DNA of 64,000 nt from Amblyomma americanum (GCF_052857255.1 NC_135500.1:45944772-46008771); one strand, 5' to 3'; numbered from the stretch's first letter, positions 44,693 through 54,675 are shown. Program-made: numbers and translations. The notes: a model not told the origin generated them from the letters alone.

Positions 44693-45640
44693 ATGAATAG
44701 TTCGATGGAATGTGTGGAGGGGGAAACCATCGACCCTGTAGAACTGAAGACAGGGACGTGGTTCACCAAGAAAAAGGGCCGCGTGGTGCCCCTCGGAGAT
44801 GAAACCCGGGCCGCTACCAGGGATGGGGAGGAGCGGCAGACTACAGGACATAAGGCCGCCATCGGAAGGAGACTGGCGGAAAAGTCAGTGGAAAGACAAG
44901 CAGTGCGGATGCCCAAGGACGCCGAGAGAATAATAATACGCCCCCGAGGCGGAGTCAACCGCCTTATAAAAGGAGGAATGATCGAGCTCGCAGAATCAAT
45001 TGCCCGCGCCGCCGGCATCGAGCCTAAGGACGCTGAGGACGACATCTTCTCGGCAAACGTAAAACAACAATCCATACTAATCGCCACAACCAGCGAAGAG
45101 CGTGGAAGAAGATACTCGATTTTACGCACCGTCCTTTACGACAACGAAAACATCGAGGTAACGGCGTACCCCACCATGCCTGAAGACTGTGGCAAGGGAG
45201 TTGTGCACGACGTCCCACTGCACTACTCCAATGAAGAGCTCCTGGAGCGTATACGCAGGAGAAAGGAAAACCCTACAGTACTTGGCGTTCGAAGACTGGG
45301 AGCGGCCTCTAAGTCAATACTGATCCTATTCGAGGACCAGAAGGTGCCGCGCTGGGTATATCTATCTCCCTTCGCACAAAGATGCGTCTTATACAAGAAG
45401 AAGTATGAGGTCTGCCTCGCGTGCGGCCGCATGGGACACCGAGAAGACGTCTGCCCGGACCCGACGAATAGGAAGTGCCGGGGGTGCGGCATAGAAAACC
45501 CTAAAGATGACCACCAATGCGAGCCGAAATGTCAGCTCTGCGGAAAAGGACACCTTCTCGGCGACAAACGCTGCCGGGAAATATATAAGGCCCCATATAT
45601 CTCCAAAAAGAGACAATGGGAGAGGAAGCTGGACCAGTAG
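44693..45640 (+). CDS. I-group LINE ORF1 (gag-like, CCHC knuckles)
   Basis: Open from ATG 44693 (an upstream TTG at 44678 is in frame) to TAG 45638. The C-terminal third has three knuckles: CLACGRMGHREDVC, CRGCGIENPKDDHQC and CQLCGKGHLLGDKRC. The N-terminal region is basic (GRRLAEKSVERQAVRMPKDA). Its job would be RNA packaging for retrotransposition. After TAG the same frame continues as DQQK then ATG 45653, so the stop probably split a longer ORF1 or is a read-through site. Confidence 0.8.
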   Translation: MNSSMECVEGETIDPVELKTGTWFTKKKGRVVPLGDETRAATRDGEERQTTGHKAAIGRRLAEKSVERQAVRMPKDAERIIIRPRGGVNRLIKGGMIELAESIARAAGIEPKDAEDDIFSANVKQQSILIATTSEERGRRYSILRTVLYDNENIEVTAYPTMPEDCGKGVVHDVPLHYSNEELLERIRRRKENPTVLGVRRLGAASKSILILFEDQKVPRWVYLSPFAQRCVLYKKKYEVCLACGRMGHREDVCPDPTNRKCRGCGIENPKDDHQCEPKCQLCGKGHLLGDKRCREIYKAPYISKKRQWERKLDQ

Positions 45641-45652
45641 GACCAACAAAAA

Positions 45653-46291
45653 ATGACCGATACACCACGGGCCGGCGAACGCGAGGGCCGCTCGAGAGCC
45701 AAGAAGGGTGACGAAGAATCCCGAACACCGGGAAGAAGATCCAGATACAATAGCAAGGACTACAACCATTTCACAGCCAAGGAGGGAGACTTCCCAAGGC
45801 TGGAGGAAAGAGCAACCGCCAACTCCATGCGCCGCCGCTCGAGCTCCGGTACCAGGAGCCGATCCAGCTCAGGGCGAAAACGCTCTAGCTCGAGAACCTC
45901 GGCGGACTCCTCCTTCACGGCCAGCAGTCCCGGGCGCTTCACACGGGACCCCAAGGTGCCATGGGGGCCACCTGCAAGCAGACGCGGTTCGAGTGGAGAT
46001 CGAAAATCGGTAAGCTTCACAGCCAGCAGTCCCCAGGCAAATAGAGAGGCAGATGAGAGAATCGAAAAGCTAGAAAAAGAGAATCAAGAACTCAAGAGCA
46101 TGCTCCGCACGCTCACTGCAGAGATCCAAAATCTAAAAATGGGAAAGAGTACCCCTCCTTCTCCACCAAGGAACCAATCGGTACCCCAAAAACAGGCACA
46201 GAAACAGACGCCCTCTCTCCCGCCTGCATGCGAAGGCAGTAATCGCGCGCCCCGAGCCGAGGGACAACGAAGGGGAGAAAATGACTACTGA
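45653..46291 (+). CDS. LINE ORF1 continuation: RS-rich and coiled coil
   Basis: Same frame as the gag segment, four codons after its TAG. Ser/Arg-rich low-complexity stretches (SSSGTRSRSSSGRKRSSSRT) carry the twice-repeated FTASSP, followed by a coiled coil (RIEKLEKENQELKSMLRTL) and a Pro/Gln linker. The ORF ends at 46291 and overlaps the next ATG at 46281. Most likely the middle of one long ORF1 rather than a separate protein. Confidence 0.65.
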   Translation: MTDTPRAGEREGRSRAKKGDEESRTPGRRSRYNSKDYNHFTAKEGDFPRLEERATANSMRRRSSSGTRSRSSSGRKRSSSRTSADSSFTASSPGRFTRDPKVPWGPPASRRGSSGDRKSVSFTASSPQANREADERIEKLEKENQELKSMLRTLTAEIQNLKMGKSTPPSPPRNQSVPQKQAQKQTPSLPPACEGSNRAPRAEGQRRGENDY

Positions 46292-46574
46292 AACAATCAG
46301 GCCACCCCCGCAAAAACGCAAAGGGGATGAGACGGACCCGCAGGTGGCACTCGAAAGTAGAGTAGAAAAGAAACTCGAGGCTAGAGATGCTAAGTACGAA
46401 GCAAGATTCGAAAGAATCGAGACCCTCCTCACCCAACTAATGGGTGCAATGAATCAAATACAGACGCAACTCGCGCAATTCACTGCCGTGCAGAACGCCT
46501 TCAACGAGAGGATAACTACATTAGGAAAGACGGTTACTCAAATACAGCAAAATGGACAGGCGCAGCAAAAATGA
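46281..46574 (+). CDS. LINE ORF1 C-terminal coiled coil in shifted frame
   Basis: 97 codons (PPPQKRKGDETDPQVALESR; RFERIETLLTQLMGAMNQIQ) corresponding to the end of ORF1 in the old LINE copy (35200-35444). It begins 11 nt before the previous stop and overlaps ORF2's ATG by 23 nt. The overlaps could be a frameshifted ORF1 end or a reinitiation arrangement. Confidence 0.6.
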   Translation: MTTETIRPPPQKRKGDETDPQVALESRVEKKLEARDAKYEARFERIETLLTQLMGAMNQIQTQLAQFTAVQNAFNERITTLGKTVTQIQQNGQAQQK

Positions 46575-48354
46575 AAACACTCTGGTGTGGCAGTGGAACT
46601 GCCGCGGTTTCCAACGAAAGCGAGCGCTCTTGCAGCAGCACTTAGAGCAGATTGAAGAAAAACCTTTAGCTATAGCCCTTCAGGAAACGGGAAAGGGACC
46701 ACCAAAATTATCGGGATATCAAGCGTTCCACAGTGACCGAGGAGAAAAATCTCGCGTCTCCACGCTAGTTAAAAGACATATAGCGGTAGTCGAGCATGAG
46801 GTCAACTCACGGGATACCGAAGCCGTATTAGTAGAAATTATCACCGGTCGCAAAGACAAGGCTAGTCTCTTCATCTTAAACGTGTACAGTACCCCCCAGC
46901 AAAGAAAGGCACGTTTCCGCGCCCTCTTCCGCAAGGCGATTAGAGCAGCTGGAAACAACACACTCATAATCTTAGGGGACTTCAATGCCGCCCACCAAGA
47001 ATGGGGCTACAATAGACACGATCCCAAGGGCAGACAACTATGGAAGGACATACACGAACTTGGCCTCACCCTCCTGACGGACCCTAACTGCCCGTCCAGA
47101 GTGGGAAACAGCGTCTGTGCAGACACCACCCCGGATCTCACCCTTGGGAAAAACACGAGAGACGCGGCCTGGAAAAACACGGCTCAAAATTTAGGCAGCT
47201 ACCACTTTATTCTGGCTCTCACCCTCAGCAAGGGCGTCAAAACACGTCGCCTCAAAAAACCCAAGATCACTGATTGGGACATGTTCAGGCAAATTAGAGA
47301 AAATGGTGAATCGGCAGGCGATATCCAAAACATAGAGCAATGGGCGCAGGAACTTAAGCAACAAGTCGAGAGGGCAACCACAACCCTGCGAGAAGACGAT
47401 GCGCCAGCGACGGTTGATAGCAAACTCCTTCACATGTGGGAAGCGAAATGCGGCGTGGAGAAACGCCTCCGGTCACAAAGATGGAGCAGGAACCTTAGAA
47501 GGATAGCAAGGCACAACAAAGAGATTGAGGATTACGCAGCAAAACTCTGCGAACAAAAGTGGTGCAATAGATGTGACGAGATGGAAGGGAACATGAGTCT
47601 AGCTAATACGTGGAGTCTACTCAGACACCTGCTTGACCCTGATAATTCGAAAACCCAATCGGGCATAAGACTTACGAAAGCCAGGCACACGTTTGAGGGC
47701 TCGGACAGAGAACTCATGGCAAAATTAATTAATATGTACATAGGAGATACAAAAACCTCACTCCTGCCGGAGTACGAAGGACCCCCAAACGAGGCCCTAG
47801 ACGCGCCGATCACGGAAGCGGAGGTTCGCGCCGAAATATTAGGCCTAAAAACAAAGTCGGCCCCTGGTCCAGATGGCATTACAAACAAGATCCTCCGAAA
47901 CTTGGACGATAATTCCATCCGCATGCTCACCAAATACATGAACATCGTATGGGACAGAGGCCGCCTCCCACAACAGTGGAAGACGGCAAACGTGATTTTA
48001 ATACCGAAGCCGGGCAAACCCCCTAAGCTAGAAAACTTACGGCCAATCTCTCTAACATCATGTATTGGGAAATTGATGGAACGGGTAGTCCAAACGCGCC
48101 TAACGCGTTTCATGGAGCTCAACGATCTGTGGCCGCACGAAATGGTAGAGTTCCGACCCGGCCTGTGCACACAAGATGTAATGCTCCGCTTGAGACACGA
48201 CATCATAGAAAATAGCACCAAGGACGCGAGGGTAATATTAGGTCTCGACCTGACGAAGGCCTTCGATAACGTAAAACACGCGGCAATCCTCTCTGGCCTC
48301 CGAGAGCTAGGGGTCGGAAACAAAACGTACGGCTACATAAAGGACTTCCTGTAG
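46552..48354 (+). pseudogene. LINE ORF2 part 1: APE endonuclease and RT N-terminus
   Basis: 600 codons from ATG 46552. Endonuclease: VWQWNCRGFQRK, LQETGKGPPK, IILGDFNAAHQEWGY, TTPDLTLGKN and LGSYHFILAL, where the catalytic Asp of SDH is Tyr. RT: KSAPGPDGITNKILRNL, LIPKPGKPPKLENLRPISLT, MVEFRPGLCTQDVMLRLRHD and LGLDLTKAFDNVKHAAI. A TAG at 48352, where the frame continues GRTIKIRF, most likely replaces a CAG. With Tyr at the active site the endonuclease should be inactive. Confidence 0.85.
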
Positions 48355-49440
48355 GGTAGAACGATAAAAATAAGGTTTCAGGACATTGAATCCCCCACCG
48401 TCAAACTAGGTAGTAGGGGTACGCCGCAGGGTTCAGTTCTGTCCCCATTCCTCTTTAATGTAGCCACGCGAAATCTCCCGGCAGAATTGAGAAAAGTGGA
48501 AAACTTGAAATTCAGCATGTACGCGGACGACGTCAACCTATGGGTCACCCAGGGCAGCGACGCGAACATCGAGGAGCGCTTACAAACGGCAGCCGACACC
48601 GTAGTGTCCTATGCGGCTGAAAGGGGCCTCTCGTGCGCTCCCCAAAAATCGGAGCTCTTTATCTACAATCCGAAGGCGCTCAGGCACAAACGCCAGATAA
48701 ACATCAACATAACAGTAGAGGGCCAAACAGTGCCAAAAGTCGAGCAGATTAGGATCCTGGGGCTATTTCTACAAGCGGACGGGTACAATGATACAACGAT
48801 AAAGAAATTGTGTGCGTACGCCACGCAAGTCATGGGTCTGTTCAGTAGAATCGCACTCAAGGGTCGAGGCCTTAAAGAACGAAGCCTCCTGAAACTAATG
48901 CAGGCTTACATCACTAGCCGCATATGCTACGCCACACCATTCCTAAACATCAGATCGGACGAAAAGCAGAAAATAGACGCACTCATCAGACGATGCGTGA
49001 AGAGGGCTCTGGGACTCCCCATCTCGACCTGTACTGAACGCCTCCTCGAAATGGGTGTGCACAATAATTGGACGGAGCTAGCGGAGGCTGTGCGCATGGC
49101 ACAACTGGAAAGATTAAGCAAATCTACCACGGGCAGAACCATCCTTGGCTGGGTGGGGCTGCAGTCAGACAGGGGGAAATGCCAACACGCGGACATTCCA
49201 CGAGGATGCCACGAACACATAACAGTGCCCCCGCTACCTAAAAACATGCACCCCACATACAACGGGGAGAGGAGATGGAAGAGGGCCGAGACTCTCGCAA
49301 AAAACGCGGACAAAATAGGGCCGAAAGGAGTCGCCTATACGTGGACGCGGCTAGCGGAAAGTTGGGGGCGGCGGTGGCTGCGGTCGTTGACGGCCGCGGC
49401 GTACCCGTCGCCGCCGCTTCCGTTAGAAGTCGAAACATAG
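48355..49440 (+). pseudogene. LINE ORF2 part 2: RT palm and thumb
   Basis: Same frame as part 1. SRGTPQGSVLSPFLFNV, then KFSMYADDVNLWVTQGSD (catalytic YADD at about 48520), SCAPQKSELFIYNP, EQIRILGLFLQADGY, LMQAYITSRICYATPF, RCVKRALGLPISTCTERLLE and VPPLPKNMHPTYNGERRWKR. The useful frame ends near 49330; the rest to 49440 is out of frame. Confidence 0.85.
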
Positions 49441-50096
49441 ACACGGCCGAAGAAGTTGCAATAGCGCTCGGTTGCGTTGGCACGGAAGCCAGTACGATCA
49501 TTAGCGACAGCAAAACAGCTGTCTGGAACTTTGGAAAAGGGAGGGTCTCGAAGGAGGCAGTCAAAATCTTGGAAAAGGGAAAACTCGATAGACGAGTTCG
49601 AATAATTTGGACCCCCGCGCACGAATCCGTCCCCGGCAACGAGGCGGCGCACGAGCTAGCCCGAGCACTCTACTTCTGGGCAGCCGCAGAGCCGCCTGGT
49701 TGCGAAGGGATGGACGAGAGGGTGCAGACATACAAAGAGATCATAGAGCACAATAGACTTGGTAGACGGTCCCTGCCACCACCGGACCGAGCGCTAACAA
49801 ACAGGGAGGCAGTCGCATGGCGGCGCCTGCAAGCTGGGAACTTCCCGAACCCCGTCTGGCTCTACCACACGCAAGTGGAGGAAAGAGCCGACGATAAATG
49901 CGCGACATGTGGAGAGAGGGGTACTTTAGACCACACAATCTGGCAATGCCCTGGTTCTCCGGGCGCCAAGGAGAACATAAGAAGTAGAGAAGCCTGGGAA
50001 CTGATGCTGCAAAGCGAGTCCCTCGCCCACCAGCCGCAGGCCATCCGCCTGGCGGCTAAAGCCGCGAAGAAACACTGTCGCTTCGCCTGTCTTTAG
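49335..50096 (+). pseudogene. LINE ORF2 part 3: RNase H and C-terminal zinc motif
   Basis: A single frameshift from part 2. RLYVDAASGKLGAAVAAVV (first catalytic Asp), TAEEVAIALGCVG (Glu), TIISDSKTAVWNFGKG (Asp) and IIWTPAHESVPGNEAAHELA (His and the GNE.A box) give a complete RNase H. Then CATCGERGTLDHTIWQC (C-x2-C...H-x4-C) and REAWELMLQSESLAHQPQ to the natural stop at 50096. RNase H lies downstream of RT as in the I group. Confidence 0.85.
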
Positions 50097-50210
50097 TCGC
50101 GGAGACCCCGGCCCCCGTTCTCCAGGCCTGCGTGCCGGGGATGGGGAGTAGGGGGTCTCCTACATCGGTGGAAAATAAAGTTCTTACTTACTCACTCACC
50201 GCGAATAACG

Positions 50211-50608
50211 TCTACTTTACTCCCCGCCACGCACATCGCTGACAAAACAACAGATGATCTGGCGACCACTCCAGGCTCGCACCTTTCCCTCCACAGCGCC
50301 TACTTGCAATCTTCTTCCCTTCTACTCGTACCCCCGAATGCTCCCTCCGTGGGGTCCCGAGAGCCACATTCGACCGCATTGTGTTCATCTGCCGACAACT
50401 GCAACCACCGGCTCAATGGGCCCTCGCGGACTCGGAGGGGTGGAGGTTGTGGTCTCTAGCTCCGACCCGGCATCGCAGCTGAGGCTGGTGCAGTGGGCGG
50501 AGAAGGTCGCCGTCAGACACGGGCTGCCGGCCACCACCCGCGACCGGGAGGCAGCCCATCTCGGAAATCGCGAACTGTAAGGGCTCCACCAATAATAAAG
50601 TTTTTCAC
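50211..50608 (+). pseudogene. Old LINE C-terminus and 3'UTR
   Basis: LLYSPPRTSLTKQQMIW, LQARTFPSTAP and, across frame changes, SSDPASQLRLVQWAEKVAVR then HGLPATT, matching the C-terminus of this LINE group. The 3' end is at AATAATAAAGTTTTTCACCAC. Confidence 0.75.
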
Positions 50609-50725
50609 CACATTTCTCTCTTTCTTCTTTCAATCCCACCTTCCTCTCCTCCGTTATGGCGCGGTTCGGGTGCCCACCGAGATATGTGAGACAATATCTG
50701 CACCATTTCCTCTCCTCAAAAATCA
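50609..50725 (+). repeat. SINE 3'-tail fragment
   Basis: CTTTCTTCTTTCAATCCCAC then ATGGCGCGGTTCGGGTGCCC and CGAGATATGTGAGACAATAT: the tail of the tick SINE family, without its tRNA head. It directly follows the old LINE 3' end, and the same tail lies reversed at 19015-19075. Confidence 0.6.
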
Positions 50726-50933
50726 ATTTTTAATTTTCAGCTATGCAAATCAACCGTCATTTTATTTCTCCGTGCTTTGAGGTGGTGGGGGTGAAAAGCA
50801 TTTATTTAGATATGTATACAGAGAGGTGCTCGGGGAGAGGCCCCAAGTGGGTCTCGCCCCTCACAATACAAGGCGGAGTCCCTCACTCCTGGAACCCGTT
50901 GGTCCTGACTGCTGCGCATGTCCACCGAACCAG

Positions 50934-51818
50934 CAGTGTTGGCGGTAACGCGTTACTTTTTTCGGTAACTTAGTAACGTACTCGTTACCATTTGGGACCT
51001 GTAACGGGTAACGTACTTACGTTAACATTTTTGGTAACATGAGGTGTTACGTTACTAGTTACTTTTTGTTCCAGTTGTCACCCACTCCATTCCCTTTTTC
51101 TAAAAAAAAGCGCAGAACACCTAAAGTAATGTTGCAAATACACAAACAGGTGCTGTCGACGACCTTTGTTGCGGCTTCGCATGCATGCCAGAAAACACCT
51201 GCCCTTCACGACGCACCCAACTAAAAAAAACACAATAGCCATAAAGCACGAAACACGTGCACGAACACGCATTCACACATTCGCCTTCGCCCAACTCCCC
51301 TTCCCAAAAACTCACACACACAATTCTCTAAAGAGTGGAAGCATGCCGAGCATTTTGGAACATCACATTTTTCAGAATTAGTTCAGCGATGTTTTCTTTG
51401 TGAAGTTAGAATTGATGATGAAGTGCCATTTTGTGTTTGTCACATTCAGAAGATGGCTTCACCATGTGCCACAGAGTTAGAATCTAACACATGTAACTCT
51501 ACAGGTAATTTTAGGCCACTATAACATTGCTAAGCTCCTGCACATTTGTGCAAAATATCGCGTAAAATGGTTGTTTGGGCTGGAAGTTTTATGAAATATG
51601 GGCTTTATAAAATTATCTTGAGTTCTAGCAGCGAAGACGCACTAATTAAAATTTATAGCCATGAAATAACGGCAAAGTAACGTGCGGTACTTTTTTTCGG
51701 TAACGGTAACGAGTTACTTTTCTTTATTGGTAACTTAGGGCGGTAACGCGTTCCTTTTTTCTTAGCTTATTGAGTAACGTATTTAGTTACTTTTTTTTCG
51801 GTAACGCCTGCAACACTG
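50934..51818. mobile_element. hAT-like non-autonomous element (TAACG-rich), 8-bp target duplication
   Basis: 885 bp with CAGTGTTG / CAACACTG ends and sub-terminal GGTAACGCGTTACTTTTTTC-like repeats on both sides. Flanks CGAACCAG (50926-50933) and CGAACAAG (51819-51826) match in 7 of 8 bases, the hAT-type 8-bp duplication. It is inserted in the 3' region of LINE Y. The interior reads EWKHAEHFGTSHFSELVQRC (about 51345-51405) in one frame, possibly a transposase scrap, otherwise non-coding. Confidence 0.8.
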
Positions 51819-52501
51819 CGAACAAGGGCCTGTTCGGCCGATAGTTCCTGGCAGCCGAGTAGAGCCACCTCCCAGTCCTTTCTGGTAGGGGAAGGGGTGA
51901 TGGGGGGGAGAAGGATTTGGACTGCATGCCCAAACCATGTGAAAGGTGTCGGCCACCTCCCAACAGAATGAGCAGCGGCCGTCAAAAGAATAATCAAAGT
52001 GCATGCTTAAAAACCGCCGGGCACAGCAGGGTGTTTGTAAAGAGCCTAAAGAGAGTTCGTTCGCCAGCTTTGCGCAGTCCCTTCATAGGAACCGGGTAGC
52101 GCCGAGAGTGCTCAGTAATATTTTTAAAAGAAAGAAGAGGGCTGTGATCTTGGTTAAGGTCCTCCCAAGTAACGCCTGGTGCCCAGTAAGCGAGTGCGCG
52201 GGCTGCCTCATGGGCGGCTTCGTTACCTGGCATGCCTTGGTGGCCAGGGACCCATATGATTGAGCGATGAGTTGGATCGCAGTCACGAGTACTGTGGCGA
52301 AGAATTTGGTGAGCAAGTGAAGTGATCCAACCTAACTCTAAGTTATGACAGGCTCCGCGAGAGTCTGTGAGGATGAATTTAGAGTCGAGATGGGAGGCTG
52401 CGAGGGCGATCGCTACCTCCTCCGCATGAGTTGAGCTGAGCGCTCTGAACGAAACGCCGTCCACCTGGTTTCCCTCGTGTATGACTGCAGCCGCGTACCA
52501 T

Positions 52502-52513
52502 CCCCCCCCCCCC
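52502..52513. repeat. C12 run (G12 in LINE sense) at RNase H start
   Basis: In LINE Y sense, YVDIVGPLPLQ is followed by G12 and then WYAAAVIHEGNQVDG. Relatives have one or two Gly codons (GGG TGG) here, so the run is an expanded coding G tract that shifts the frame. Confidence 0.8.
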
Positions 52514-54147
52514 TCTGGAGTGGTAGGGGGCCTACAATGTCGACGTAGAAGACGTGTTTCTTTGAGCCATAGTAGCGGTGCAGGACATAGTGCAGGGCAT
52601 CCGCCCGCGCCTGACGCCGGCCATTATGGTCCTCCTGGTTCATCTTAGTCGGAAGGAATCTAACGTAGAGGGCGCGTCTCCACAGTTCGGACACTCGAAC
52701 CCGTTCCATCGTATGGTGGTCACGTTTGATATGTGACTGGTTCAAGAGGCGGCGACCGGACACGGTCTGGGCGAGACGCGTGCATTGCGCCTCGCGAAGT
52801 TCCCGATAGGTGTTCACCACCCCCAACGCAAGTAGTCGCGCGTTGGAAGTGGAGATCGGGAGGTTGAGGGCACTCTTGAAAATTTTACGGAGTACAACTT
52901 CCAAGCAATTTTCGTCATGTTTCCGTAAGCGGAGGTGGGGAGTCGAGTACAGTACTCGACTAGTTACGAAGGCATGGGCGAGCCGCACCGCATCCTTACT
53001 TCGCAACCCTCCTCGCTTGTTGGAAACGCGGCGAACCATTCGGCCCACCTGGTTGCCGACTTTGAGGAGTTCATGGGTTGCGTCTGCCTTGCGATGCTGA
53101 TTAATGAAGAGAGTGAGTATTCGGAGCTCCTGCGCTTCACGGATGGGGCCGCTGGCGAGAGAAAGCTGACCGGAGATTTCGCATTTCGGAGTATGTCGAA
53201 TATGCACAAATTCAGACTTGGACGGGGAGCACTGGAGCCCGCAGTACGTAGCATACTGGTCTACTATGCTCGCCACTGCTTGCTGGCATTCCTCCATCTC
53301 TCCTATGTTTCCCGTAGTAGCCCAGATGATGATGTCATTGGCGTACAGTGCATGCTGAACACCGCCAACACCCGCCAGCTGTGCGGGAGGTGCATCATGG
53401 CAATATTAAAGAGAAGCGGGGACAACACAGCGCCTTGTGGTGTGCCCCACGTTCCCATCTTAAACGGGCCATACTCGGTCTCTTGTATGCGTATATAGGC
53501 CAAGCGGTCAGTTGAGAAATGTTTGATGTAGTTGAATGTACGACGACCGCAGTTCGTCTCGCTAAGATGTTTTAATATGACGCCGTGTTTAACATTGTCA
53601 AACGCACCCTTCATATCAAGTGCTTGGACTATCTTGTCTTTGTATGGGTGTTCTATGGGTTCGAGAACCTCGCGATGAAGCTGTAAAATGAAGTATTGTG
53701 CGGACTCATGAGGTCGAAAGCTGAACATGGTGTCGGCGAAGGTGTTCTTGCTCTCGAGATATTCCGAGAGGCGGTCACGGACCATCGTTTCGATCAGTTT
53801 CCCTACGCATGAAGTGAGGGAGACCAAGCGGGTGGTGGTGGTGGTGAAAACTTCTATTTGGTAGAATAGAGTTTGGGAGCCACAGAGTAGCCCCGCCACA
53901 TGGTCGGCGTCCCTAGTCCGGGGCACCGCATGACGAGGCCCCGTCTCGCGCTCGTTTCACCAGAGCCCTTTGGGACTCAAGCGAGGGGCAGTTGAGGAGG
54001 GCAGTCTCCATGCCTCTCGGGAAGGAGTAGGGGAAGTGGGGAGGTGGGCATTTTGAGTACATGCAGTTTAACTTCTCTGCCCTCCTACGGATGGGAACGG
54101 CGGTTAGTAGTACGAAGAGCACTTCAGGTCTTCTTCCGGGGACACGT

Positions 54148-54657
54148 TGCCGGTTGGGGCAGCAATTCCAACTTCTCAAAGCAAAACTTATTTATTAAAG
54201 ACGGGACCGAAATACAAGGCAGTGATGACAAGGCGGTTTAAAGAAAAGGCAGTTTAAAGAAAGGCTGTTTAAAAAAGGCCGAGATTGAGACTCGGCGCAC
54301 TCGTCCTAAGTCATTCCTTAATTGCAGCGGGTTTTAACCCCTTCGATAATTGGGCGGAGCTTTAGTAATCCAGCTCTCGCCCAATTTGAACCAATAGCAA
54401 GGCAATTGCATCGTATGTACTAGTGGGCGGAGCCCAGGGCTCGCCGGTCCGAGCCCAGTGGACCCCGCTCCTCCTGGAACGTGCAGGGCGCGTGACTCCG
54501 CGTACGCAGCTCGCTGCATGCGCATTCGATCCAGCGATTGCCACGCGTCGAAACAGAAAGGATTAGTGCCGCAGCTCACACTAAGCGCGGGCGTCACGCC
54601 TCGACGTACATTCCTCGATTCCCCCCCCTCCCCCGGGCATGACCGCTCCTGGTAACA
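54148..54657 (-). mobile_element. LTR-like insertion in LINE Z
   Basis: The segment begins TGCCGGTT and ends GGTAACA on the + strand (TG...CA). In minus orientation it has AATAAATAAG near the end and three tandem TTTAAAC.GCCTTT.CTT-like units. LINE Z coding is lost across it, and about 100 further unexplained bp lie before Z resumes at about 54045. No target duplication seen, so solo LTR is only a suggestion. Confidence 0.35.
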
Positions 54658-54662
54658 GGTGC

Positions 54663-54675
54663 GGGGGGGGGGGGG
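54663..54675. repeat. G13 run at the LINE Z / insertion border
   Basis: In LINE Z sense this is C13 coding Pro, after FHMVWACVKWKPTGPMGQ, at a place where relatives have a short Pro stretch. Confidence 0.8.

Larger units (their letters stand above)
44414..50197 (+). mobile_element. Near-complete I-group LINE with 13-bp target duplication
   Basis: 5,784 bp flanked by ACCGCGAATAACG (44401-44413 and 50198-50210), inserted in the old LINE of the same group. It contains a 5'UTR (44414-44692), gag-like ORF1 in three open segments, ORF2 (endonuclease-RT-RNase H-zinc), a short 3'UTR (50097 on) and a terminal AATAAAG plus CTTACTTACTCACTC microsatellite tail. Damage is light: one in-frame TAG in ORF1, a frame change, one TAG in ORF2, one frameshift before RNase H, and one endonuclease active-site change. 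It is the youngest large insertion of the nest. Confidence 0.9.
34661..50608 (+). mobile_element. Old I-group LINE, split by three later insertions
   Basis: Pieces of one + strand LINE lie colinearly: ORF1 34661-35444, endonuclease 35520-36170, RT start 36180-37018, RT remainder 42380-43212, C-terminal RT/RNase H about 43650-44413, and C-terminus with 3'UTR 50211-50608. The gaps are filled by PLE plus CR1-like DNA (37019-42379), a foldback (43213-43607) and a young LINE (44414-50197). The reading runs on across the insertions: HYRE at 44400 is followed at 50211 by LLYSPPRTSLTKQQMIW. About 75 bp of RT are missing at the 37018/42380 join. The 3' end is AATAATAAAGTTTTTCACCAC. Confidence 0.8.
50781..53830 (-). 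mobile_element. 5'-truncated I-group LINE Y (minus strand)
   Basis: It starts within RT: LVSLTSCVGKLIETMVRDRL at 53820, ALDMKGAFDNVKHGVIL, then GTPQGAVLSPLLFNIAMMHL. After a break the thumb is open 53297-52413 (CGLQCSPSKSEFVHIRH, VSNKRGGLRSKDAVRLAHAF). RNase H follows (52500-51994: THAEEVAIALAASHLD, FILTDSRGACHNLELG, IIWVPGHQGMPGNEAAHEAA), then a C-terminal piece. The 3' end (50781) carries AATAAATGCTTTTCACC and a short ACC tail. A MITE sits in its 3' part and a C12 run at the RNase H start. Confidence 0.85.

Noticed and set aside
47532..48323. 263-codon minus-strand frame
   Set aside because: Antisense shadow of the LINE RT, whose + strand frame carries all the RT motifs.
52938..52970. GTCGAGTAC/GTACTCGAC palindrome as a regulatory site
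   Set aside because: Short (9-bp arms) and inside LINE RT coding sequence; no reason to assign a function.
52935..53498. 187-codon + strand frame
   Set aside because: Antisense shadow of the LINE Y reverse transcriptase.
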